Source: HGM04593 sp045636545
GTDB taxonomy: Bacteria > Bacteroidota > Bacteroidia > Bacteroidales > Bacteroidaceae
DNA length: 14,226 nucleotides
Direction: 5' to 3'
Assembly: GCA_045636545.1 (NCBI GenBank)
Contig: JAZTXR010000067.1
Coordinates: 1 to 14,226, forward strand
Shown: positions 4,471 to 12,681 of the stretch, piece by piece
Position numbering within the stretch: the first letter of the stretch is position 1
Layout of the letters: each line of letters starts with the position of its first letter
The notes under the pieces: model-generated
Database searches by the model: none
Told to the model about the DNA's origin: nothing
What the model saw: the letters and a program-made list of their open reading frames with translations, nothing else
Position numbers and translations under genes: made by a program

Positions 4471-7130
4471 TCGTTTTCGCTGTCGAAGAGTGAAAGCTGC
4501 TCGGCTGTCTCCTCGGCAGGGTCTTCGCTTTCCGGCTCTTCCGGTATTTCGGGTGGTGGCGGGAGCTTTGTCGGCTCAAGCTCAATTATCTCGTCAATCT
4601 CGTATGTGGTGAGTCGCTTGCCACGTGCCTTGTAGCTCTTCACGCCAATGAATTCGTCTACTTCAATCACCAGCGGCTCGCGGAAATTGTCATTGCCGCC
4701 GAACATCACCTGTATGCGCGGGAACGGTGTCTCGCTGAACCATATCAGCCTGTTGTCCTTGTTCTCGCCAAGGCAGTTCTGGCGGCGCGCACCGGCCTCA
4801 AGGGTGAATCGCTTGATGTAGGGGTATCCCTGCTGCGATGCATCGTAGAGCGCCGCACTCCACACTTTGCTGGGGTCGAACTTCTCAAGCACCATCAAAT
4901 CGTCGTCGAAATGGTTGTTCAGGTCCACCGGCAAGATGTCGAACTCGCCGTTCTTGCGTATTGCAAGAATCTTGTCATCGTTGTGGAATTCGCCCAGATA
5001 TTCGCCGTGGTTGTCGAAGTTTATGCGCAGTATGTCGCGGTCGAACCACACCTGGCGGCCGCCGAGTGTCGAACTTCCGTGTTTCTTGAGTGTTATGCGC
5101 AGCACCTCGTTCTTTGTGAGTATGTTACCCATCGATTGGCGGCCCTTGATGGCAATGGTGCTGAAGTCCTTCTCGATGATGGAGTTCCTCAATCTTGGGT
5201 TGGGGCGCAGCATCACTTTTATTACCTCGGCCTCGCCGTTGGGGTTGGCTGTGAAATATGCTACCTTTGAACCCGGTGTGCCCTGCGTGAGGTCATACTC
5301 ACGGTCGCGTGTCATTCCTGTCGCGGCAAAGCGCTTTATGTAGTGAATGCCGTTCTTTCCGTCGCGGTACACCACGTTGTAAATGGTGCGCTTGTCATTC
5401 TTCTTGAATACATCGACATATATCACATTCTTGCCCACGAACAGTTTCTCGCTCACCTTTACAATCTTGAACTTTCCGTCCTTGTAAAAGAGGATTATGT
5501 CGTCGATGTCCGAGCAGTTTGTCACGAATTCGTCCTTTTTCAGTGATGTGCCAATGAAACCCTCGGCGCGGTTTATGTACAGTTTCTGGTTCGCCTCCAC
5601 AACCTTTGCCGCCACAATGGTGTCGAAATTGCGTATCTCGGTCTGGCGCGGGTAGCGTGCACCATACTTCTCCTTTAGCATGGTGAACCATTTTATGGTC
5701 ACGGCCGTCATCTGCCCAAGTTGCTTCTCAATCTCGGCTATGTCCTTCTTCAGGCGTGCAATCAGCTCCTCGGCCTTCTCCTTGTTGAAGCGAAGTATGC
5801 GCGCCATCTTGATTTCCATCAGGCGCAACAGGTCATCGCGTGTTATCTCGCGCACAAAATCCTTCTTGTAAGGCTCAAGGCGCAGGTCAATGTGTGCCAG
5901 CGCAGTGTCCATGTCGGGTGCCTGCTCAAACTCCTTGTCCTTGTATATACGCTCCTCAATGAAGATGCTCTCCAGTGATGCAAAGTGCAGCTGTTCAAGC
6001 AGTTCGCCTTTGCGAATCTGCAGCTCAAGGCGCAGCAGCTCCTTTGTACTGTCCACCGAGCGGCGCAGCAGCTCGCTAACGGTGAGGAACACCGGTGTCT
6101 GGTTGTCGATTACGCAGCAGCAAGGGGTGATGCTTATCTCGCAGTCGGTGAAGGCATAGAGCGCATCGATGGTCTTGTCGCTCGACACACCCGGTGCCAG
6201 CTGCACAAGAATCTCCACCTTGTCCGATGTGTTGTCATCAATCTTTCTTATCTTGATTTTCCCGTTGTCTACCGCTTTCAGTATCGACTCGATTACAAGC
6301 GGTGTTGTCTTGCCGAACGGAATCTCGGATATTGTCAGTGTCTTGTTGTCGTCCGATTTGGTGATTTTCGCACGTATGCGCACGCGGCCTGTGCGGTCGC
6401 CGTCATTGTAGCGCGATACGTCGATGCTTCCGCCGGTCTGGAAATCGGGGTAGAGCTTGAACTCCTCGTTCTTCAGGTAGGCTATCGCGGCATCGCACAC
6501 CTCGTTGAAGTTGTGCGGCAGAATCTTTGACGAGAGACCCACGGCAATGCCCTCGACACCGTGTACCAGCAGTAAAGGGAATTTCACCGGCAGGGTTATC
6601 GGCTCTTTGTTACGGCCGTCGTACGACAGTTTCCATTCCGTTGTCTTCGGGTTGAAAACCACGTCGTGCGCAAAGTGCGACAGGCGTGCCTCGATGTAAC
6701 GCGGGGCGGCAGCAGAGTCGCCTGTGAGTATGTTACCCCAGTTTCCCTGGCAGTCAATGAGGTAGTCCTTCTGTCCCATCTGCACCAGGGCACCGGCGAT
6801 TGATGCATCGCCGTGCGGATGATACTGCATGGTGTGTCCCACCACGTTCGCCACCTTGTTGTAGCGGCCGTCGTCCAGCTCGCGCATGGCGTGCAGGATA
6901 CGTCGCTGCACCGGCTTCAGACCGTCATAAAGGTGCGGCACGGCACGCTCCAGGATGACATACGAGGCGTAGTCAAGGAACCAGTTGCGGTACATGCCCG
7001 TCAACTTGTGTCTGACGCCCTCAGCCTCGTGGTACCGGCTGTGTTCGTCTGTGCTGTTGTCACCACCGTCGGGAGTGTTCCCCTCGGCGTTTACATCATT
7101 GATATACTCTTCAGAATCGTTATAATCCAT
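4467..7130 (-). CDS. parC: DNA topoisomerase IV subunit A (ParC type)
   Basis: The protein has 887 residues. It is the DNA-breaking subunit of topoisomerase IV, which with ParE unlinks replicated chromosomes using ATP. After an acidic, probably disordered first 40 residues comes the winged-helix breakage domain (DGLKPVQRRILHAM, 69-82; HPHGDAS, 104-110) with catalytic Tyr145 in AAPRYIEARLS. The tower and coiled-coil region follow to about 510, then a C-terminal propeller-like DNA-binding domain (about 520-840). No GyrA box is present, which favours ParC over GyrA. The tail is Pro/Glu-rich and ends QLSLFDSENE; QLSLF (878-882) matches the consensus for binding the sliding clamp. At the quinolone-determining positions (E. 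coli ParC Ser80 and Glu84) this protein has Ala109 and Gly113. ParE is not in the window. This is the first gene of a minus-strand operon with the beta-rich protein and the S41 protease. The 887-residue length is somewhat longer than E. coli ParC, mostly through the two terminal extensions. Confidence 0.93.
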   Translation of the reverse strand: MDYNDSEEYINDVNAEGNTPDGGDNSTDEHSRYHEAEGVRHKLTGMYRNWFLDYASYVILERAVPHLYDGLKPVQRRILHAMRELDDGRYNKVANVVGHTMQYHPHGDASIAGALVQMGQKDYLIDCQGNWGNILTGDSAAAPRYIEARLSHFAHDVVFNPKTTEWKLSYDGRNKEPITLPVKFPLLLVHGVEGIAVGLSSKILPHNFNEVCDAAIAYLKNEEFKLYPDFQTGGSIDVSRYNDGDRTGRVRIRAKITKSDDNKTLTISEIPFGKTTPLVIESILKAVDNGKIKIRKIDDNTSDKVEILVQLAPGVSSDKTIDALYAFTDCEISITPCCCVIDNQTPVFLTVSELLRRSVDSTKELLRLELQIRKGELLEQLHFASLESIFIEERIYKDKEFEQAPDMDTALAHIDLRLEPYKKDFVREITRDDLLRLMEIKMARILRFNKEKAEELIARLKKDIAEIEKQLGQMTAVTIKWFTMLKEKYGARYPRQTEIRNFDTIVAAKVVEANQKLYINRAEGFIGTSLKKDEFVTNCSDIDDIILFYKDGKFKIVKVSEKLFVGKNVIYVDVFKKNDKRTIYNVVYRDGKNGIHYIKRFAATGMTRDREYDLTQGTPGSKVAYFTANPNGEAEVIKVMLRPNPRLRNSIIEKDFSTIAIKGRQSMGNILTKNEVLRITLKKHGSSTLGGRQVWFDRDILRINFDNHGEYLGEFHNDDKILAIRKNGEFDILPVDLNNHFDDDLMVLEKFDPSKVWSAALYDASQQGYPYIKRFTLEAGARRQNCLGENKDNRLIWFSETPFPRIQVMFGGNDNFREPLVIEVDEFIGVKSYKARGKRLTTYEIDEIIELEPTKLPPPPEIPEEPESEDPAEETAEQLSLFDSENE

Positions 7131-7186
7131 AGTCCGTGAATGGCCGGAAAAGCCCTGCTTTTGTGATTTTTATATCATTTAATCTG

Positions 7187-7218
7187 CGAATATAGTGAAA
7201 ATTAAGAAGCTGTTTGAA
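7187..7218 (-). promoter_or_regulatory. Weak candidate promoter of the parC operon
   Basis: On the minus strand TATATTCG (7194 to 7187) departs from TAnnTTTG at one base. A poor -33 candidate, TTCA (7218 to 7215), lies 20 bases upstream, inside the left terminal repeat of the MITE-like element. The leader to the parC ATG would be about 50 bases. No better candidate was found between 7131 and 7300. Confidence 0.3.
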
Positions 7219-7394
7219 TTTCTAAGAAAAATTTTCTTGTTGAAGCTGATAGTTTCGCCGTTTTTTATCTTCAAGAATGTCTGTTTCTCTATTTTTTGCG
7301 GTTATATGGCTAGCTATACGTCCTTGAAAAATAAATAAACATCCTATTCCTGTTCTATAAAAAACTTGACGATATGAATTCAAACAGCTTCTAA
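7203..7394. mobile_element. MITE-like element with 15-bp terminal inverted repeats
   Basis: GAAGCTGTTTGAATT (7206-7220) is matched exactly by its inverse at 7377-7391. Both ends are flanked by TAA (7203-7205 and 7392-7394), as expected for a 3-base target duplication. The 186-bp element is too short for a transposase. Its interior is AT-rich and has a palindrome (AAGAAAA-A-TTTTCTT near 7224-7238). A short minus-strand open frame runs through it but continues beyond its right end, so I do not call it a gene; it might hold decayed transposase sequence. Three-base TNA-type duplications are known for some IS5-family groups, so an IS5-like parent is possible but unproven. Confidence 0.65.
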
Positions 7395-7586
7395 TGAAAA
7401 ACCAGTCACGGCAATGATATATTGCCCATTTTTCATGTCGATATGCCGGCATTCAATTGTCCGCAGCGCGCAGTTGTCTGGCAATATTGCCGTCCGTTCC
7501 AATGGCAATGTAGCTTGTTTTTTAAATAATTCATTAGTAATTTAAAAGTTAGGTGATAAAAAAGTGCTTTTTTGAGTTTTTTTGTG
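7395..7586. other. Divergent intergenic region with GGCAAT palindromes
   Basis: No gene is seen here. GGCAAT-gatat-ATTGCC (7410-7426) and the perfect 12-bp palindrome GGCAATATTGCC (7480-7491) share the same half-site, and a further GGCAAT occurs at 7504. These could be operator sites for a dimeric regulator acting on the cluster that starts at 7646, or unrelated palindromes. The stretch 7510-7586 is AT-rich promoter-like DNA. Confidence 0.3.
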
Positions 7587-7594
7587 TATTTTTG
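7587..7594 (+). promoter_or_regulatory. -7 box of the envelope-protein cluster
   Basis: TATTTTTG at 7587-7594 matches TAnnTTTG and is followed by CAACC, a common continuation in Bacteroidetes promoters. No good TTTG lies at the ideal distance (about 7563-7566 reads AGTG), so the -33 element is weak. Transcription would start near 7601, giving a leader of about 45 bases before ATG 7646. Confidence 0.5.
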
Positions 7595-7645
7595 CAACCT
7601 TAAACAAAAAATACGTTAAAAACAATAGCTTTTTATAGCAGGACT

Positions 7646-9592
7646 ATGAAAAAAACACTATTCTTTTTTATTGCCGTTCTTCTTTATGCCGCAGGCGCAG
7701 GAGCGCAGAATTGGGAGGAAATCATAAGCTCCGACAAATATTACTACGGCGAGGGCTTCAGTGATACCTATGACAAGGCAAAGAATATGGCATTGCAGAA
7801 TCTTACAGGAATGATTGCCACTCATGTGTCAAACGATTTCACTTACCTCATTGACGAGACGAATACCAACGGTGAAATAGACCAGAAGTCTCAGGTGGTG
7901 AACTGTCTTAAGACATATTCGCAGGCAACACTCAACAACGTCAAGGAGTGGGTTGTCTCTGACCCTCCCGAATGCAAGGTGCGTTGTTATATCGAGTGCA
8001 CCGAGTTGGAGCGCGTGTTCGAAAGCCGCATCGCAAAGGCCAAGAGCTACTACAGGATGGCGGGTGTGTACCTTGCCCAGCGCAAGATTGGTGTAGCGCT
8101 CCAATTCTACTATTGGGCCTATTCTCTGATTCGCTCGGTGCAGCATCCCGCAGATGTCAAGGACGAGGAAGGAAATCTCCTTGTTGTTACCATCCCAAGC
8201 ATAATTGAGGATGTTGCCGACAAGGTCAACGTTACATTCGACTGTCGTGAGGAGAACTTCGTGGACTTCCTCTTTACATACGAAGGCAAGCCGGTAGCCA
8301 GCATGGATTTTACATACAACAATGGTCAGGACCTTTGCTATGGCAAGGCTAAGGATGGTCGTGGTATGGTCGAGGTAAAGAGCACACACGATGGCGAGGT
8401 ATACCACCTGAACGTGGAGTATGAGTACAAGAGCAATGTTGCCGGTGATTCCGAGCTTGAGAGCGTGATGAACGTGGTGCCAAGGAAAGTGTTCTCTACG
8501 ACAGGAAAGAAGGTGTTGGGACGAAAGACCGCCGTGGCATCTGTCGCAGTGGCAGAGGACAACAGTGCCGATGTGGCAAGTGCCGGTATGGCAGAATCCA
8601 ATTCTGCAAATGCCGATACAGCAGCTGCCGATTCTGCAAACGCCGGGGCAGTGAGTGTCGAGCAGCTGAATGCCGAGATTGTCAATGCCCAGCATCTCAA
8701 TCCGCAGACAGCAGAGCTCTTTGCGCAGACCGATGCCCATAAGGCAACGATGGACACAGTGCTGAAAGCAATCTCTACCAGACGTTATTCCGACATTGCC
8801 AACTTCGACTATTTTACCCCCGATGGCCTCGAGGTCTTCAACAGCCTCATTACTTACGGCACAGGCCGTGTGGTAGGCGTTCCCGATGTCCAGTTCTATA
8901 ACGGCCTCGACAGCTGCCTTGTGGCGCGTGGCCTGCAGATGTCGTTCTCTTTCAGCCGTGGCCGCAAGCAGACTTTTGTCGAGGATGTCATTTTCTATTT
9001 CGACCGCGAGGGCAAAATAGACAACGTGTCGTTCGGCTTGGGTTATGACGCTACAAACTCAATCCTTGACCGTGGCGCGACAAGCTGGGGTGGCGAGGTC
9101 CGCGAGATATTGCTCGAATTCCTCGAGAACTACAAGACTGCATACGCTCTCGAGAGGCTCGACTATATCGAGAGCATATTCTCCGACAATGCGCAGATTA
9201 TCGTCGGTAAGGTGCTCAAGTCAAAAACAAATACATACGCCGAGAAAGGGCAGAACGTCTCCATCGAGGGTCAACGGGCCATTGAGTACACCCATCATAC
9301 CAAGAAGAGCTTCATGACTCACCTGAAACGCATATTCGCGAACAACGAGTTCATAAACCTCAACTTCTCAAATGTCTCTGTGCGCAAGATTACAAAGATT
9401 ACCGACAAGAACAAGTTTGTCATCCAGCTTGCTCAGGACTACTGCTCTTCGTCATACTCCGACAAGGGCTACCTGCTTCTGCTTGTGGATATAACCAACT
9501 CCGATGAACCGCTTATCGAAATCCGTACATGGCAGCCCGATGAGATTGACCTTGACAAGGTGTTCCACGAAGGTATGTTCTACTCTAACTGA
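7646..9592 (+). CDS. Exported LPP20-like / NTF2-like two-domain protein
   Basis: The protein has 648 residues and starts with a signal peptide (MKKTLFFFIAVLLYAAGAGA, cleavage near residue 20). Residues about 23-130 resemble the LPP20 lipoprotein domain (YYYGEGFSDTYDKAKNMALQ, then a conserved Cys-rich strand CKVRCYIECTE), but there is no lipid-anchor Cys here. Residues 130-165 are helical, and 195-265 beta-like. Residues 297-336 are a low-complexity Ala/Asp/Asn/Ser linker. After it, 365-470 form another alpha/beta segment. Residues 485-632 look like an NTF2-like fold (FLENYKTAYALERLDYIESIF ... YSDKGYLLLLVD ... IRTWQPD), a pattern common in uncharacterised Bacteroidetes proteins. No catalytic motif is evident. 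It is the first gene of the plus-strand cluster; the next start is 35 bases downstream. It probably acts in the periplasm as a binding or assembly factor; that is inference. Confidence 0.8.
   Translation: MKKTLFFFIAVLLYAAGAGAQNWEEIISSDKYYYGEGFSDTYDKAKNMALQNLTGMIATHVSNDFTYLIDETNTNGEIDQKSQVVNCLKTYSQATLNNVKEWVVSDPPECKVRCYIECTELERVFESRIAKAKSYYRMAGVYLAQRKIGVALQFYYWAYSLIRSVQHPADVKDEEGNLLVVTIPSIIEDVADKVNVTFDCREENFVDFLFTYEGKPVASMDFTYNNGQDLCYGKAKDGRGMVEVKSTHDGEVYHLNVEYEYKSNVAGDSELESVMNVVPRKVFSTTGKKVLGRKTAVASVAVAEDNSADVASAGMAESNSANADTAAADSANAGAVSVEQLNAEIVNAQHLNPQTAELFAQTDAHKATMDTVLKAISTRRYSDIANFDYFTPDGLEVFNSLITYGTGRVVGVPDVQFYNGLDSCLVARGLQMSFSFSRGRKQTFVEDVIFYFDREGKIDNVSFGLGYDATNSILDRGATSWGGEVREILLEFLENYKTAYALERLDYIESIFSDNAQIIVGKVLKSKTNTYAEKGQNVSIEGQRAIEYTHHTKKSFMTHLKRIFANNEFINLNFSNVSVRKITKITDKNKFVIQLAQDYCSSSYSDKGYLLLLVDITNSDEPLIEIRTWQPDEIDLDKVFHEGMFYSN
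8601..8645 (+). repeat. Short 30-base direct repeat in the Ala-rich linker
   Basis: ATTCTGCAAATGCCG (8601-8615) recurs with one change at 8631-8645, a 30-base period coding for S-A-N-A-[DG]. It lies inside the disordered linker of the LPP20/NTF2-like protein. The 30-base period keeps the frame, so slippage here would lengthen or shorten the linker without breaking the gene. Confidence 0.55.
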
Positions 9593-9627
9593 TACCCCTC
9601 CTACAATTATAATAAATATACAGGATT

Positions 9628-11682
9628 ATGAAAATACAAAATATATTTCTCACTCTCATCTTCTGCTTCTGTGCTACATGTTCTGTAGCGCAGAACCTGC
9701 GTGAGTTTTCTGTCGTCAGCTTCAGCGAGAAACCCTTTGACACAGCGGCAAGGGATGAGCGTTACAAGATAATCGACGGCAATGGCGAGTTGTTCTCTAT
9801 TGTCAAGCTGGTCTCCAACAACCCCGATGATGACCTGCATGCCTACTCCTTCGACTTCGGTCTGTGCGAGAGCCGTGTGAAAGAGGTTGACGGCGATGTG
9901 TGGGTCTATGTGCAGCGCAACGCAATGCGCGCCACAATAAAGCGCGAGGGGTACAAGACCGTGAAGTACGAGCTTCCTGTCACCGTACAGCCCGGTCAGG
10001 TATTCGAGATGGTGCTCACTTCCGAGGCACTGCCCGTTTATCGCGAGATTCTGCAGTTCAACGTAACCCCAACCGACGTCAAGGCGACAATCATGTACAA
10101 GAGCGCAAAGCCCGGTGCCCGTTTCCAGCTCTTGGGAATCACAGATGACGGTGGCTTGCTGGCAAAGAGCCTTGAACTTGGTACATATATATATGAGGTA
10201 CATGCCGACGGCTATCACAAGAGCGAGGGCCGTTTGGAACTGACACAGAACAAGGGAATACATACCGAGAAGATTACCCTGCGCCCCATTTCGGCCGAGC
10301 AGGATTCCTCTGCAAACAAGGAGACCGGTATTCTGCAGTTCAATGTAAGCCCTGCCAATGCCAAGGCGACAATCATGTACAAGAAAGAGGCACCCGGTGC
10401 GCAATTGCAGTTCCTGGGAATAACCGACGGTAACGGCGTTGTGGCAAAGAGCCTTGAGCTTGGCACGTATTCCTACGAGGTGTTCTCCGACAGCTATCAC
10501 AAGAGCGAGGGTAGGGTGATGCTCGACAAACCCGATGAGATGTATGCCGAGAACGTTGTCCTCCGTCCCAAGTTCTCGACCCTCACATTTGAGGCGGGCG
10601 AAGGTGTCGACATCTACATCGACAATGAAAAGGTGGGCACCGGCTCATGGCATGGTACTCTCAATGCAGGCACATACAGTGTTGAGTGCCGCAAGGAAAA
10701 GCACAAGAGCGTTAGTGAGAACATTGTTGTAACTGACAGCTGTGACCAGACCATCACACTCAAGTCACCCGTTCCCATCGTTGGCTCTCTTATGATGATT
10801 TCAACCCCGCTCGGTGCAAACATAACCGTTGACGGCGAAGAACATGGCATCACTCCCCTGACCATCGAGAACCTTCTGATTGGCGAGCACACAATCATTG
10901 TTTCCAAGGACGACTTCAAGAGCGATACCTGTATCGTTGATATTACCGAGAACAAAATGCTTGAAAAGACAGTGGCGCTGAAAAGCATTACACACGTGAC
11001 GATAACCACGAAACCAAAGGTTGCCGAGCTGTATATCAATGACGAATATGTAGGTTCTACACCTTATAGTGCCGAGATGCTGCCTGGCGAATATAATCTG
11101 TGCATTGTGAAAGAGGGATTCCGCAATTTCGAGCGCCGCGTTCAGCTCGAAGGTACAGAGTTCAATGTGAGATACAAGCTCAAGCGCCAGTATAAGCAGA
11201 AGTATGGTGTCTACCTCGAGGCTGCTGCACAGGGTCTTAATATGACCGGTGTAGGTTTGAATACCGGTTTCTATAGCAATAACTTCAATATGGAGGTCTT
11301 TGGAACATATTGCCTGGACAAGACACCGATATATGTCAACTATTCCGATAACAGGGAGAGCCTCGAAGAGATTCCGCAGACAATACACGCGGGTGGCAAG
11401 ATGGGTGTCGGCATCATTCTGGGCAGGCGTTTCCGCATAACCCCGCAGGTGGGTGCCGGTATTATGGTTGTGCAGAGCGAGAACATCCTTGCCAATTCAA
11501 TAACTGCATTGGGAGCTGTTCGCTTTGAGTGTGCCATTTTCAAGAATCTTGGTATAAGCATCACACCCGAATACGTCTATCCGTTAAAGAAAGGCGAGGT
11601 ATATGAGAAGCTGTTACAGGTTTCGCCAGTCCTGAAAGGTTGTGAAGGTTTTGGTTTGCGTGTTGGACTCTATTTATATTGA
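9628..11682 (+). CDS. PEGA-repeat exported protein with beta-rich C-terminus (paralogue 1)
   Basis: The protein has 684 residues. The signal peptide is 1-21, with cleavage after SVA before QN. Residues 22-140 form a conserved N-terminal domain (DERYKIIDGNGELFSIVKL; VWVYVQRNAMRATIKREGY). Two tandem repeats of about 80 residues follow (141-220 and 235-314), each with an FNV-[TS]-P start, the motif YHKSEGR and an LRP end, joined by a short Ser/Ala linker. Then come three PEGA-type domains (about 316-379, 386-452, 456-518), the last two with the typical GxTPL and GSTPYS turns; PEGA domains are small beta folds of exported or surface proteins. Residues 520-684 are beta-rich with alternating hydrophobic residues and an aromatic C-terminus (GLRVGLYLY), which suggests a small outer-membrane barrel or a barrel-like domain. 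The BACON lipoprotein gene starts 2 bases after its stop. The function of this family is not known to me; a surface-anchored scaffold or sensor is my inference. Confidence 0.88.
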   Translation: MKIQNIFLTLIFCFCATCSVAQNLREFSVVSFSEKPFDTAARDERYKIIDGNGELFSIVKLVSNNPDDDLHAYSFDFGLCESRVKEVDGDVWVYVQRNAMRATIKREGYKTVKYELPVTVQPGQVFEMVLTSEALPVYREILQFNVTPTDVKATIMYKSAKPGARFQLLGITDDGGLLAKSLELGTYIYEVHADGYHKSEGRLELTQNKGIHTEKITLRPISAEQDSSANKETGILQFNVSPANAKATIMYKKEAPGAQLQFLGITDGNGVVAKSLELGTYSYEVFSDSYHKSEGRVMLDKPDEMYAENVVLRPKFSTLTFEAGEGVDIYIDNEKVGTGSWHGTLNAGTYSVECRKEKHKSVSENIVVTDSCDQTITLKSPVPIVGSLMMISTPLGANITVDGEEHGITPLTIENLLIGEHTIIVSKDDFKSDTCIVDITENKMLEKTVALKSITHVTITTKPKVAELYINDEYVGSTPYSAEMLPGEYNLCIVKEGFRNFERRVQLEGTEFNVRYKLKRQYKQKYGVYLEAAAQGLNMTGVGLNTGFYSNNFNMEVFGTYCLDKTPIYVNYSDNRESLEEIPQTIHAGGKMGVGIILGRRFRITPQVGAGIMVVQSENILANSITALGAVRFECAIFKNLGISITPEYVYPLKKGEVYEKLLQVSPVLKGCEGFGLRVGLYLY
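10048..10569 (+). repeat. Tandem intragenic repeat of the PEGA protein
   Basis: Two related units, 10048-10287 and 10330-10569, each encode about 80 residues, with a 42-base linker between. Short exact DNA matches persist, for example CACAAGAGCGAGGG in both and GGCAAAGAGCCTTGA in both. The same pair occurs in paralogue 2 at about 13099-13338 and 13381-13620, so the duplication inside the gene is older than the duplication of the gene. Confidence 0.8.
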
Positions 11683-11684
11683 TT

Positions 11685-12656
11685 ATGAAAAAGATTAAGA
11701 TACTATTTTATTCTGTTATGGTACTGCTGTCGCAGTCTTGTATCGAAGAGAAAATGCCTGGGGATGGCCAGTTTGCCAATTCGCCATATTATCTGAAGTT
11801 GAACAGGACCACGCTCACGTTGTCGGCCAATGACAACCTGACGGGAAGCCTTTATATATCTTCAAGGAATACTCCTTGGAAGATAACCGATATTCCCTAT
11901 TGGCTCACGGTGTCGCCCAAAAAAGGAAATACCGATGCTGTTGTGGATTTTACAGCAAAGGAACATGTGAATACCTCATCCAGTCGTGTGGCGGTTCTCT
12001 ATTTCCAGTCAGATGTTGAGGAATACACCTTTTCAAGGAAGATTACCGTTACCCAGCAGAGGGCAAGTGCGCCGGCTGCCAGGCATTTGTATGCTCCACA
12101 GGCGGCTGCTGCCGATGCCGGCGGGGCAGCTATGTACTTCGGTTGCGGGAGTGCGCATGACAGGTTGCAGATAGCCGATGCTGCAGAGTGGAGCGCGGCT
12201 GTCTCAGACGGTTGGATTGCCCTGTCGCAGTACAGCGGCAACGGTGGTGAGGCGCTTGTCATTTCAGTTCAGCCCAATGAAGGCGAGGACGAGCGTTCCG
12301 GTTATGTTACAATTGCTACCGGGGAACAGGTACAGAGGATAGCTGTTGTCCAGCAGGGACAGTATCTGACACTCGTTTCTCCCGCCGGTGATGTCGAGGC
12401 CGATGGCGGCAGCATAGAGTTTGCGCCGGGCACATCGTTCGGTACTGAGGTGAATGTGGAGTATCGGGGCGAAAGCAATGACTGGGTAACAGTTGAGAAT
12501 GACGGCGAGGGCAACTACACCCTGCACGTAGCCGCTAACCCGTTGGCAGGCAGCCGCACGGCGCAGTTCGTCATCAAGCCCGCTTGTGACAACACTGGCA
12601 ATGTCAGTGCAGGCGGTCTCAGGTTCAATATCACCCAAAGCGGTGTATGTGAATAG
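11685..12656 (+). CDS. BACON-domain lipoprotein
   Basis: The protein has 323 residues. The signal ends at Cys19 (LLSQSC), and the mature protein begins CIEEK, with acidic residues close to the lipid anchor as in surface-exposed Bacteroidetes lipoproteins. Three BACON-like beta-sandwich domains can be seen. The first is about 35-126 (WKITDIPYWLTVSPKKG ... KITVTQQ), the second 165-225 (WSAAVSDGWIALSQYSG ... IAVVQQG) and the third 228-321 (NDWVTVENDGEG ... FNITQSG). BACON domains are found in Bacteroidetes glycan-utilisation and mucin-related proteins but are not proven carbohydrate binders here. A region at 128-150 is Ala-rich and linker-like. The frame could start at TTG 11679, overlapping the previous stop, but ATG 11685 gives a clean signal peptide and is preferred. 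It sits between the two PEGA paralogues (2 bases after one, 25 before the other), so it probably works with them on the cell surface. Confidence 0.85.
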   Translation: MKKIKILFYSVMVLLSQSCIEEKMPGDGQFANSPYYLKLNRTTLTLSANDNLTGSLYISSRNTPWKITDIPYWLTVSPKKGNTDAVVDFTAKEHVNTSSSRVAVLYFQSDVEEYTFSRKITVTQQRASAPAARHLYAPQAAAADAGGAAMYFGCGSAHDRLQIADAAEWSAAVSDGWIALSQYSGNGGEALVISVQPNEGEDERSGYVTIATGEQVQRIAVVQQGQYLTLVSPAGDVEADGGSIEFAPGTSFGTEVNVEYRGESNDWVTVENDGEGNYTLHVAANPLAGSRTAQFVIKPACDNTGNVSAGGLRFNITQSGVCE

Positions 12657-12681
12657 TAAATTGTTTTAAATGGCATCATCT

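Noticed and set aside
3553..7139. Many long open frames on the plus strand opposite parC and its operon partners
   Set aside because: They are antisense shadows of GC-richer coding sequence; none has family motifs, and the minus-strand frames contain unmistakable topoisomerase and S41 motifs.
7222..7452. A 76-codon minus-strand open frame over the MITE-like element
   Set aside because: It crosses the right terminal repeat into flanking DNA, so it cannot be an original element gene, and no transposase motif was recognised.
11679..11684. TTG start for the BACON lipoprotein
   Set aside because: It would only add two residues (M-I) before a proper ATG at 11685 that gives a standard signal peptide.
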